Positions 50,685-58,528 of a stretch of 64,000 bases of DNA are shown here, one piece after another (position 1 is the stretch's first letter; the number at the start of each line of letters is the position of its first letter). Below the pieces are notes generated by a model. It ran no database searches and was not told the origin of the DNA. It saw nothing but the letters and a program-made list of their open reading frames with translations. Source of the stretch: Agrobacterium rubi TR3 = NBRC 13261 (GTDB lineage Bacteria; Pseudomonadota; Alphaproteobacteria; Rhizobiales; Rhizobiaceae). The stretch is taken from positions 62,001-126,000 of the forward strand of contig NZ_BBJU01000014.1 of the NCBI RefSeq assembly GCF_000739935.1. The letters are read 5' to 3'. Position numbers and translations under genes: made by a program.

Positions 50685-51869
50685 ATGCAACCTTTAGACC
50701 TCAATACCGTTTTGATCCTCCACAAACTCTCGTTCTTTGTGGCAGCGCTCTGCTTTCTTTATGTGCGGTCTCAATCACGTGAAAGCGTCGGTTTGGGGTT
50801 TCTTGCGGCGGGCTTCTTTCTTGTTGCGATGGCAACGACGCTCGTCGGTATCGGCAAGATTTTCAACGATTATTCCAATGTTTTCGCGCTGGCTGGCAAT
50901 TTTGCCGGGCTGGTTGGGTACTCGATCTTCTGGATCGGCATGTGCAGAATCAGCAGGCAGCGACTGAGGCGCCGCGAGTGGTTCGTGTTGTGCATACCGG
51001 TTCTTGTTTGCATCTCTCTACTTGCGACAGGTTTTTATAACTCCACTGAAACCAGGACGATTGCCTTTCAGGCAACAGCATCGTTGCTGCTGATGGCCGC
51101 CGCCTGCACAGTATTTGCGGATCGTATCGTCGAGCCGCTTCCGGTGCGAAAAGCGCTGACGGGAACGATCTTGTTTGCGTCGTTTCTCAGCATGTTGATC
51201 GCCATCGGCCTCCTGTTCCCCAGCCTTGCCTATTTCTCACCGAGAAACGCGTTTTTCGTTTCCATTCTCTGCCATTTTGCCATTGCCGTCTTCGTTCTGG
51301 CATTGGTGAAGGAGCGGGCGGAGGAGGGCTTGAAGCGGCTCGTCGGCCTTGATGTATTGACGGGTGTGCCGAACAGGCGGTCCTTTTCATCCCGTCTGCC
51401 GGACCAGTTGCGTCAGGGCGATACGATCGTGATGATCGATATCGATCATTTCAAGCGGATCAATGATGGTTTTGGACACCTGGCAGGCGACGAGGTTTTG
51501 ATCCGCGTTGCACAGGAGCTTTTGTCGCGCATTCGCCCGAATGAGAGTTTCGCCCGTTTCGGCGGCGAAGAGTTCATCCTCTATCTGCCGGCAACGGAAG
51601 ACGCTGACGCGGTGACCTTTGCTGAAAACATTCGACAGATCGTCAGCGCCATCAAGCATTCGATAGAAGACCAGAAAGTCGTTGCGACATTGAGCATGGG
51701 ACTTGCAGTTTGCGAAGAAAAAACCTGTTCGCCGCTGGCCCTCATGAAGCAGGCCGACACGGCGCTCTATGCATCGAAAGCGTCGGGTCGTGATCGCTTG
51801 ACCGTCTACAGCAAAGAGCGTTTTGCTAGCGAGTCGGCCACGCCAAACGGTGCGCGCCACGCGAGCTAA
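50685..51869 (+). CDS. Membrane diguanylate cyclase (GGDEF)
   Basis: A 394-residue protein with about six transmembrane helices in the first 205 residues (LSFFVAALCFLYV, LGFLAAGFFLVAMATTLVGI, and so on), then a GGDEF domain. The active site is GGEEF (RFGGEEFILYLP), a functional variant, preceded by DIDHFKRINDGFGHLAGDEVL with metal-binding Asp and substrate-binding Asn. The inhibitory I-site RxxD, expected just before it, reads RPNE, so product inhibition is probably weak. It would make cyclic di-GMP. The upstream 220 bases are AT-rich and hold an inverted repeat, TTATCA-TGATAA (50575-50594). Confidence 0.92.
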   Translation: MQPLDLNTVLILHKLSFFVAALCFLYVRSQSRESVGLGFLAAGFFLVAMATTLVGIGKIFNDYSNVFALAGNFAGLVGYSIFWIGMCRISRQRLRRREWFVLCIPVLVCISLLATGFYNSTETRTIAFQATASLLLMAAACTVFADRIVEPLPVRKALTGTILFASFLSMLIAIGLLFPSLAYFSPRNAFFVSILCHFAIAVFVLALVKERAEEGLKRLVGLDVLTGVPNRRSFSSRLPDQLRQGDTIVMIDIDHFKRINDGFGHLAGDEVLIRVAQELLSRIRPNESFARFGGEEFILYLPATEDADAVTFAENIRQIVSAIKHSIEDQKVVATLSMGLAVCEEKTCSPLALMKQADTALYASKASGRDRLTVYSKERFASESATPNGARHAS

Positions 51870-51876
51870 TCATACG

Positions 51877-52713
51877 TTACTCGGCAATCTGACGCTCGAT
51901 AGCCTTCGCCGACTGCCAAAGGTCCTCCATACGTTGCAGCGTCGCTGCCTCTAACGTTTCACCATTTTCGGCAAGCGATGTCTCGATTTGGCGGAAGCGG
52001 CGGCGGAATTTTGTGTTGGTTCCCCGCAATGCGTTTTCTGGATCAGTCTTGACGTGGCGGCCGATGTTGACGAGGGCAAACATCAGATCTCCCAGCTCAT
52101 CAGCCACCTTTTCCGGCTTGCCATCTGCCAGAGCCTCGCGAAGCTCTTGAACTTCTTCCTCGATCTTATCGAGAATGGGCTCTGGTGCCGACCAGTCAAA
52201 GCCGACGCGTGCGGCTTGCTCCTGAAGTTTCAATGCTTCCGTTAGGGCGGGCTGCGTGCGCTGGACAGATCCGAGGAAACCGGTCTTGAAATCCTCGGTC
52301 ACACCGCGGGCTGCGCGACGCTCGGCGCGTTCACGCTTTTCCTGCGCCTTGATGACATCCCACTGTATCTTCACCGTTTCAGGCGTATCGGCGTCTGACA
52401 CCGCAAACACATGTGGATGGCGTCGGATCATCTTGGATGTCACGGCCTGCACGACATCGCCGAATGAGAATGCCCCCATTTCCTCGGCGATACGGGAATG
52501 GAAAACAACCTGCAGCAAGAGATCGCCCAGCTCGTCGCAGAGATCGTCCATATCGTTGCGCTCAATGGCGTCGGCGACTTCATAAGCTTCTTCGACCGTA
52601 TAGGGTTTGATCGTCTCGAAGGTCTGTACGATGTCCCACGGGCATCCGGTTTTTGGCTGGCGCAGTGCTTCCATGATCTCGATGAGACGGGAAATATCCT
52701 TCGAGGCTTCCAT
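51877..52713 (-). CDS. mazG: Nucleoside triphosphate pyrophosphohydrolase MazG
   Basis: MazG hydrolyses (d)NTPs to monophosphates and lowers aberrant nucleotides and ppGpp-related pools. The 278-residue protein has two all-helical MazG domains, each with the metal-binding E-x-x-E-x12-E-L-G-D pattern: VEEAYEVADAIERNDMDDLCDELGDLLLQ, then EEEVQELREALADGKPEKVADELGDLMFALVNI. The conserved CPWD (TGCPWDIVQTFETIKPYTVEE) is at the N-terminus. Its stop faces the stop of the diguanylate cyclase at 8 bases. The deaminase gene upstream on the same strand may share its transcript (23 bases). Confidence 0.95.
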   Translation of the reverse strand: MEASKDISRLIEIMEALRQPKTGCPWDIVQTFETIKPYTVEEAYEVADAIERNDMDDLCDELGDLLLQVVFHSRIAEEMGAFSFGDVVQAVTSKMIRRHPHVFAVSDADTPETVKIQWDVIKAQEKRERAERRAARGVTEDFKTGFLGSVQRTQPALTEALKLQEQAARVGFDWSAPEPILDKIEEEVQELREALADGKPEKVADELGDLMFALVNIGRHVKTDPENALRGTNTKFRRRFRQIETSLAENGETLEAATLQRMEDLWQSAKAIERQIAE

Positions 52714-52736
52714 ATGCTGATGCTTTCTGCTGCGTT

Positions 52737-53324
52737 TCAGTTGAGTGGAATGTCGTTGTCACTTTTCGACAACTGGTAGTTCAAGGAGAGATCGTGATAC
52801 GCACTCTTGATGCGGGCGGTTTGTTCTTTCAGTCTCGTCTTGAGAGGTCCGTCTTCCGTCTCCACGAGGTCGGCGATGAAATAGGAGTTCCAGAAGGCGT
52901 TGTTGCGTCTGTACCCGCCCGGCTCCAACCCGAAGACTTCCTTGAGAATCTTCAGATCATGCGGAATGGCAAAGGCATCGCGTGAGTCTTCATGGCTGAA
53001 GAAGGAGTAGAAATTGTCGAAACCGGCCCAGGTGATCGCCGACATGCACATCGTGCAGGGTTCATGCGTGGACAGAAAGATCAGATCTTTCGTGTCGGGC
53101 TTTTCACCCAGTTCGTGGAAGCGCTTTAGCGTGTGAACCTCACCGTGCCACAGAGGATTTTCCAATTCGTTGTTGGTTTCTGCCACCACAAGGGACAGAT
53201 CCGACTTGCGCAAAATGGCAGCACCAAACACCTTGTTGCCAAGGGCAACGCCTTTGGCGGTGAGGGGGAGGATGTCGTTCTCGATGACATCGAGCAGGCG
53301 AGACGCTATGGTGTGCTCAGTCAA
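52737..53324 (-). CDS. Cytidine/guanine deaminase-family protein
   Basis: A 195-residue zinc deaminase. The zinc site is visible: His-Ala/Gly-Glu as WHGEVHTLKRF and the two cysteines in STHEPCTMCMSAITW. Residues FDNFYSFFSHEDSRDAFAIPHDLKILKEVFG follow. It belongs to the nucleoside/tRNA deaminase superfamily; substrate (guanine, cytidine or another) is not clear. Start: the TTG at 53324 with AGGA 7 bases upstream, since no ATG is available in the correct place. mazG follows after 23 bases on the same strand, both probably for nucleotide housekeeping. Confidence 0.85.
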   Translation of the reverse strand: MTEHTIASRLLDVIENDILPLTAKGVALGNKVFGAAILRKSDLSLVVAETNNELENPLWHGEVHTLKRFHELGEKPDTKDLIFLSTHEPCTMCMSAITWAGFDNFYSFFSHEDSRDAFAIPHDLKILKEVFGLEPGGYRRNNAFWNSYFIADLVETEDGPLKTRLKEQTARIKSAYHDLSLNYQLSKSDNDIPLN

Positions 53325-53512
53325 GGTATTTTCCTGTTCTATCGATGCCTAATCATTGAACATTCTGGCGTCTGATTTGCCGAAAAAATGCACATAATTG
53401 GTAGAAAATGTGTGAAATTACAACGGCGTGACGAATTTGTGTCATCGGTTGCTTTTCCTTCAAATCAGCGCTTGCCGAGAAATAAAAATCTACTGCAATA
53501 TAGCAAGCGAAT

Positions 53513-53525
53513 TTCTGTACCTTCA
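53513..53525 (+). promoter_or_regulatory. Shared motif copy 2 (cysG upstream)
   Basis: TTCTGTACCTTCA, 26 bases before the cysG start and behind an AATATA box (53497-53502). With copy 3 it also shares TCTACT about 25 bases upstream and TAGCA in between. Two further copies are at 24337-24349 (minus) and 57584-57596. Confidence 0.55.
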
Positions 53526-53551
53526 ATCCTGACGCTCGATCGGACATAAGT

Positions 53552-55018
53552 ATGGGCATGCTTACACACGCTTCAGATAAAGCTGACCATCGGCTTACGA
53601 CTTTTCCTGCTTTTTTCAAGGTGGACAAGCGTCCTGTTGCGGTTTTCGGAAACGGCGATGAGGCCTTTGCCAAGGTCCGTCTTCTGCTGAATACCAGCGC
53701 TGATATCCAGGCTTTTGCAGACGCGCCGCAGGATGACTATGCAGCCCTGCTGTCGCAAGGGAAAGTGAACCATCATGCCTTGCCTTTCTCGCCTGAACTG
53801 GTGGACGGCATGGTTCTCGTTTTCGCCGCAACCGGTGAAGAAGCGCTGGACCGTCAGATTGTCGACGTCGCGCGCGCAAAGCGCATCCCTGCCAACGCGG
53901 TTGACCAGCCTGGCTATTGTGATTTCTACACGCCGGGCCTCGTTTCCCGTGCTCCGTTGGCTGTTGCCATTTGCACGGAGGGGGCAGGGCCGGTTCTTGG
54001 TCAGATGGTCAGGGCGCGGATCGACCAGATGCTCGCACCTTCGCTCGGTCGGCTTGCGCGCCTCGCGATCGAGTATCGCGATGCGGCGGAACAGAATATT
54101 CAAAAGGGTGCGCTACGTCGTAATTTCTGGCGTCGCTTCTTCTCTGGCAGCGTTGCCGATTCCGTTGCCCTGAACGACATCGGTGCCGCTCACACGGCAG
54201 CAGCGCAGCTTTTGGCTTCACCTGAGCGTCCTGAAGGCTATGTTTGGCTGGTGGGTGCCGGTCCTGGTGCCGAGGATTTGCTGACCTTGCGGGCGCAGCG
54301 TGTGCTGATGCAGGCAGATGTCATCGTTTACGATGCGCTGGTGCCGCAGGAAATCGTCGATATGGGTCGGCGCGATGCCGAGCGGCTTTCCGTCGGCAAG
54401 CGCAAGGGCTGTCACTCCAAATCCCAGTCTGACATCAACAAGCTGTTGGTGTCGTTGGGAGAAGAGGGCAAGCGCGTCGTGCGCCTCAAATCTGGCGATC
54501 CACTCGTCTATGGTCGTGCAGCCGAGGAAATGGCGGCGTTGAGAGAAGCCGGTATCGGTTATGAAATCGTGCCCGGTATCACATCTGCTTTTGCGGCAGC
54601 CGCTGATTTCGAACTGCCACTGACTTTGCGCGGCGTTGCGTCCTCGCTGATTTTCACCACCGGTCACGATCTGGCGGGTGATGTGTTGCCGGATTGGGCG
54701 CGTCTTGCCGTCTCGGGCGCGACGATTGCAGTCTATATGGGCCGTTCCGTCGCCGCATCGGTTGCGACACGGTTGATGAGTGCCGGTCTCAATGCCGATA
54801 CGACGGTTGCCGTCATCGAAAATGCCAGCCGTTCCTATCGCCGCCTTATGCATGGCACATTGAAGGATCTACCTGATCTGGAGCATTGCGACGAGTTGAC
54901 CGGCCCGGTCATGGTCATCATTGGTGACGCCGTTGCGGGCGCGAATTTCGAAAGGTCCGAAGCGCTGTCCTCTGCCGACGCGCATTCCGATCTGAAGCAG
55001 GAGTATGCAAATGGTTGA
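53552..55018 (+). CDS. cysG: Siroheme synthase CysG
   Basis: CysG makes siroheme from uroporphyrinogen III by methylation, oxidation and iron insertion. The 488-residue fusion has an N-terminal dehydrogenase/ferrochelatase part (FFKVDKRPVAVFGNGDEAFAKVRLLL, near residue 20; PVLGQMVRARIDQML) and a C-terminal methyltransferase from residue ~230 (YVWLVGAGPGAEDLLTLRAQRVLMQADVIVYDAL, RLKSGDPLVYGRAAEE, VPGITSAFAAAA). The siroheme is needed by CysI two genes downstream. The ATG at 53552 has only a weak ribosome binding site. The operon promoter region (227 bases) carries the shared motif. Confidence 0.96.
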   Translation: MGMLTHASDKADHRLTTFPAFFKVDKRPVAVFGNGDEAFAKVRLLLNTSADIQAFADAPQDDYAALLSQGKVNHHALPFSPELVDGMVLVFAATGEEALDRQIVDVARAKRIPANAVDQPGYCDFYTPGLVSRAPLAVAICTEGAGPVLGQMVRARIDQMLAPSLGRLARLAIEYRDAAEQNIQKGALRRNFWRRFFSGSVADSVALNDIGAAHTAAAQLLASPERPEGYVWLVGAGPGAEDLLTLRAQRVLMQADVIVYDALVPQEIVDMGRRDAERLSVGKRKGCHSKSQSDINKLLVSLGEEGKRVVRLKSGDPLVYGRAAEEMAALREAGIGYEIVPGITSAFAAAADFELPLTLRGVASSLIFTTGHDLAGDVLPDWARLAVSGATIAVYMGRSVAASVATRLMSAGLNADTTVAVIENASRSYRRLMHGTLKDLPDLEHCDELTGPVMVIIGDAVAGANFERSEALSSADAHSDLKQEYANG

Positions 55019-55325
55019 CAAGGTTCTGACAGCCAACCGTCTGGGTGATGGCATCGCCGTGTGGCTCGACGCCAATGGAGAGTGGAACGAAGACCTTCAG
55101 TCGGCGCTGGTTGCCCGCCATGCAGAGGCGGAAGCCTCGCTGGAAGAGATCGGCAAGCGCGATTTTTCCGCCAATAAGGTCGTGGACGTCAACATCGTCG
55201 ATGTCACCGAACAGGATGGCCGCCTATGGCCGACACGCCTGCGCGAGAGAATTCGTGCGGCAGGACCAACCATGCATTACGCCAACGGCTTTGAGCCGGC
55301 GGACGCAGCCTTTATCGCAGTCTGA
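55011..55325 (+). CDS. DUF2849 small protein of the cysI operon
   Basis: A 104-residue protein (MVDKVLTANRLGDGIAVWLDANGEW, then FSANKVVDVNIVDVTEQDGRLWPTRLRERIRAAGPT). It is the DUF2849 family, found almost only between cysG and cysI in alphaproteobacteria. The tail contains the P-T-R-L-R-E-x-I-R-A-x-G-P-T motif. Function unknown; an electron-transfer or assembly role for sulfite reductase is a guess from context. Start: the ATG at 55011 with AGGAG 7-9 bases upstream, overlapping cysG by 8 bases. Confidence 0.88.
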   Translation: MVDKVLTANRLGDGIAVWLDANGEWNEDLQSALVARHAEAEASLEEIGKRDFSANKVVDVNIVDVTEQDGRLWPTRLRERIRAAGPTMHYANGFEPADAAFIAV

Positions 55326-55333
55326 GGAATACC

Positions 55334-57004
55334 ATGTATCGCTACGATGAGTTCGACCACGCATTTGTTCAAGGTCGCGTGGAGCAATTCCGCGATCAGG
55401 TGGAAAGACGCCTTTCAGGCGAACTGGCCGAGGATGCATTCAAGCCGCTGCGTCTGATGAACGGCGTTTATCTCCAGCTTCATGCCTATATGCTGCGCGT
55501 GGCCATTCCCTATGGCACGTTGAATGCCAAGCAGATGCGGATGCTGGCCCACATCGCCCGCAAATATGACCGAGGCTACGGCCACTTCACCACCCGTCAG
55601 AACATTCAGTACAACTGGCCGCGCCTTGCCGACACGCCGGATATTCTGGCGGAACTCGCGAGCGTGGAAATGCACGCGTTGCAAACATCGGGCAACTGCA
55701 TTCGTAACGTCACCGCTGATCATTTCGCTGGTGCCGCCGCAGACGAAGTCGCGGACCCGCGCCCTTACGCTGAAATTCTGCGCCAATGGTCGTCCGTTCA
55801 CCCAGAATTCTCCTTCCTGCCGCGTAAGTTCAAGATTGCCGTTACGGGTGCGGAAAAAGATCGCGCGGCCATTCAGGTGCATGATATCGGCCTGCACTTG
55901 AAGAAGAACGACAAGGGAGAAATCGGCTTTGCTGTCTACGTCGGTGGCGGGCAAGGCAGAACGCCGATGATCGCCAAGAAGATCAACGACTTCCTGCCCG
56001 AAGAGGACTTGCTGTCCTACACCACCGCCATCATGCGCGTTTACAATCTGCATGGCCGCCGCGACAACAAGTACAAGGCCCGCATCAAAATCCTCGTCCA
56101 CGAGACGGGTGCTGAAGAACTAGCGCGTCAGGTGGAAGCGGAATTCGCCGAGTTGAAAAACGGCGAGTTGAAACTGCCCGATGCCGATATCGCTGCCATC
56201 ACCTCCTACTTCGCGCTGCCGGACCTGAAGGCCCGCCCTGAAGGATGGGAAAGCCTTGCGCGCTGGAAGAAGGCCGACGCCGATTTCGCACGCTGGGTGG
56301 ACCAAAACGTGCAGCCCCACACCAACCCGGATTACGGGATGGTGACGGTATCCCTCAAGCCCATTGGTGGCATTCCGGGTGACGCATCCGACGAGCAGAT
56401 GGATCTCGTTGCCGATATCGCTGAAGAATACGCGCTGGATGAGATTCGCATCAGCCACGAACAGAATATCATTCTGCCGCATGTAGCTCTTGCCGATCTG
56501 GAGCCGGTTTATCGCGCGCTTATGGGTGCTGGTCTCGCGACAGCAAATGCCGGTTTGATTACCGATATCATTGCCTGTCCCGGGCTGGACTATTGCGCGC
56601 TCGCCAATGCACGCTCTATTCCAGTGTCGCAGGAAATTTCCACCCGCTTCGGTTCGCCGGAACGTCAGGCCGAAATCGGTGAGTTGAAGATCAAGATTTC
56701 CGGCTGCATCAACGCCTGCGGTCATCACCATGTCGGCCATATCGGTCTGCTGGGTGTGGAAAAGAAGGGTGCCGAACTCTACCAGATCACGCTAGGCGGA
56801 TCGGGTGACGAGAACTCGTCCATCGGTGAGATCATCGGTCGCGGCTTCGAGCCGGAGAAGGTAACCGACGCGGTGGAGACCATCGTCGATACCTATCTCG
56901 GCCTGCGTCTGTCGAAAGAAGAGACCTTCCTCGACGCCTATCGCCGTGTCGGCGCGCAGCCTTTCAAGGACGCGCTCTATCCGGCAACCGCCGCAGCCGC
57001 GTAA
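55334..57004 (+). CDS. cysI: Sulfite reductase, hemoprotein (CysI-type)
   Basis: CysI reduces sulfite to sulfide with six electrons on siroheme and a 4Fe-4S cluster. The 556-residue enzyme shows two ferredoxin-like half domains (FTTRQNIQYNWPRLADTPDILAEL with NCIRNVTADHFAG, and ISHEQNIILPHV) and the cluster/siroheme cysteines ACPGLDYCALAN and SGCINACGHHHVGHIGLLG. No flavoprotein subunit (CysJ) is encoded nearby, so electrons probably come from ferredoxin or from Fpr. GAGGAA stands 5 bases before the ATG. It follows DUF2849 by 8 bases and precedes DUF934 by 11. Confidence 0.95.
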   Translation: MYRYDEFDHAFVQGRVEQFRDQVERRLSGELAEDAFKPLRLMNGVYLQLHAYMLRVAIPYGTLNAKQMRMLAHIARKYDRGYGHFTTRQNIQYNWPRLADTPDILAELASVEMHALQTSGNCIRNVTADHFAGAAADEVADPRPYAEILRQWSSVHPEFSFLPRKFKIAVTGAEKDRAAIQVHDIGLHLKKNDKGEIGFAVYVGGGQGRTPMIAKKINDFLPEEDLLSYTTAIMRVYNLHGRRDNKYKARIKILVHETGAEELARQVEAEFAELKNGELKLPDADIAAITSYFALPDLKARPEGWESLARWKKADADFARWVDQNVQPHTNPDYGMVTVSLKPIGGIPGDASDEQMDLVADIAEEYALDEIRISHEQNIILPHVALADLEPVYRALMGAGLATANAGLITDIIACPGLDYCALANARSIPVSQEISTRFGSPERQAEIGELKIKISGCINACGHHHVGHIGLLGVEKKGAELYQITLGGSGDENSSIGEIIGRGFEPEKVTDAVETIVDTYLGLRLSKEETFLDAYRRVGAQPFKDALYPATAAAA

Positions 57005-57015
57005 GGAGCCGCATC

Positions 57016-57522
57016 ATGACAAAAATCTGGAATGAGAGCGGTTTCGTGGAGAACGATCCGTGGGTCATCGAGACCGAAGAGGTCAAGGCGCAAGATGGCC
57101 AGCAGGCCGTTCTTGGGCTTGATGCTTTCATTGCGCGCGCTGAGGAAAGCAACGATATCGGCCTTGGTGTTCTTGTGACACCGGCGGATGATGTCGAAAA
57201 GCTTCGTCCGTTCATCGATCGCATCGGGCTGGTCGCGGTCAGTTTCCCTGCCTTCAGCGATGGTCGTGGTTTCAGCCACGCATCGCTGTTGCGCACGCGC
57301 CTGAACTATCAGGGCGAGTTGCGGGCGGTGGGTGATGTGCTGATCGACCAGGTGCCGCTGATGCTCCGCACCGGTTTCACCAGCTTTGCCGTCACGAACG
57401 AAACGGCGATCCGTCGCCTGTCGGAAAACCGATTGCCGGGCATCGATGTCTATTACCAGCCGACGGCCAAGCCTGCGCCGGGGGAACAGTCCTACAGCTG
57501 GCGACGCCGTGCGGCGATATGA
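57016..57522 (+). CDS. DUF934 protein of the sulfite reductase operon
   Basis: A 168-residue protein of the DUF934 family (LGVLVTPADDVEKLRPFIDRIGLVAVSFPAFSDGRGFSHASLLRTRLNYQGELRAVGDVLIDQ). The conserved F-P-x-F-x-D-G-R-G-F-S-x-A-x-x-L-R core is complete. The family almost always sits in cysI/cysH operons and its function is unknown. It is the last gene of the cysG-DUF2849-cysI-DUF934 unit, 11 bases after cysI. cysH is not present here. Confidence 0.92.
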   Translation: MTKIWNESGFVENDPWVIETEEVKAQDGQQAVLGLDAFIARAEESNDIGLGVLVTPADDVEKLRPFIDRIGLVAVSFPAFSDGRGFSHASLLRTRLNYQGELRAVGDVLIDQVPLMLRTGFTSFAVTNETAIRRLSENRLPGIDVYYQPTAKPAPGEQSYSWRRRAAI

Positions 57523-57583
57523 ACTCTTGCCTGGAAATATGAGTTTTAGATACATATTTCTACTCGCATAGCACCAATGACAT

Positions 57584-57596
57584 TCCTGTACCTTCA
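57584..57596 (+). promoter_or_regulatory. Shared motif copy 3 (fpr upstream)
   Basis: TCCTGTACCTTCA, 69 bases before the fpr ATG. It shares CTGTACCTTCAA exactly with the cysG copy, plus TCTACT and TAGCA upstream with altered spacing. Confidence 0.55.
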
Positions 57597-57665
57597 AAAG
57601 CAGGGCCGGATGGTATATTGCCCCATCTGAAAATGTCGCACACCATGAAGATGGACGGATAGAGA

Positions 57666-58478
57666 ATGAACGCTCCAGCCAAGACGGAAGAATTTGCGGT
57701 GAAAATCCCTGACGGCGTTTATGCTGAGACGGTGCTTTCGGTCGAGCATTATACGGATCACCTGTTCCGCTTCCGCATGACGCGTCCCGCTGGCTTCCGT
57801 TTCCGTTCGGGTGAGTTCGCCATGATCGGCCTGATGGTGGGTGAAAAGCCTATCTACCGTGCCTATTCCATCGCCAGCCCTTCTTGGGATGAAGAGCTGG
57901 AATTCTTCTCGATCAAGGTGCCGGATGGTCCGCTGACATCGCACCTCCAGCAGATCAAGCCCGGCGACACGGTGCTGATGCGCAAGAAGCCGACAGGCAC
58001 GCTGGTTCTGGATGCGCTGACGCCCGGCAAGCGTCTTTATATGTTCTCGACCGGAACCGGCATCGCGCCATTCGCAAGTCTCATTCGTGACCCGGAAACC
58101 TATGAGAAGTTCGAGGAAGTCATCCTCACCCATACCTGCCGCGACGTTGCTGAGTTGAAATACGGCTTCGATCTGGTTGAAGAGATCAAGAACCATGAGT
58201 TCCTGAGCGAGTTGGTCGGTGACAAGCTGAAGCACTACGCGACCGTCACGCGCCAGGATTACGCCTTCACAGGTCGCATCACGGATCTTATCGAAAATGG
58301 CAAGATGTTTGCAGATCTCGGCGTGCCAGCGTTCGATCCTGCTGTGGATCGCGGCATGATTTGCGGCTCTACCGCAATGCTGAAGGATACCAAGGCACTT
58401 CTCGAGCAGGCTGGCTTGAACGAGGGTGCAAACAACAAACCAGCCGAGTTCGTGATCGAACGGGCCTTTGTGGGCTGA
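57666..58478 (+). CDS. fpr: Ferredoxin/flavodoxin--NADP+ reductase
   Basis: Fpr moves electrons between NADPH and ferredoxin or flavodoxin. The 270-residue FAD protein shows the FAD-binding RAYSIASPSWDEELEFFSIKV, the NADP-binding GTGIAPFASLIRDPETYEKFEEVILTHTCRD and the C-terminal ICGSTAMLKDTKALLEQAGL with VIERAFVG. GGACGGATAGAGA precedes the ATG. It lies 144 bases after DUF934 with its own regulatory motif, so it is separate from but probably co-regulated with the sulfite reductase operon, whose reductase it could feed with electrons. A strong terminator follows. Confidence 0.95.
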   Translation: MNAPAKTEEFAVKIPDGVYAETVLSVEHYTDHLFRFRMTRPAGFRFRSGEFAMIGLMVGEKPIYRAYSIASPSWDEELEFFSIKVPDGPLTSHLQQIKPGDTVLMRKKPTGTLVLDALTPGKRLYMFSTGTGIAPFASLIRDPETYEKFEEVILTHTCRDVAELKYGFDLVEEIKNHEFLSELVGDKLKHYATVTRQDYAFTGRITDLIENGKMFADLGVPAFDPAVDRGMICGSTAMLKDTKALLEQAGLNEGANNKPAEFVIERAFVG

Positions 58479-58494
58479 TCCTAATTTTACGTAT

Positions 58495-58524
58495 TAAAAA
58501 AGGAGGCCATTTGGCCTCCTTTTT
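58495..58524. terminator. Bidirectional terminator between fpr and MFS gene
   Basis: The perfect 8-bp stem AGGAGGCC/GGCCTCCT with a 4-base loop has A5 before and T5 behind it, so it works for fpr (plus) and for the MFS gene (minus). Confidence 0.92.
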
Positions 58525-58528
58525 CGTT

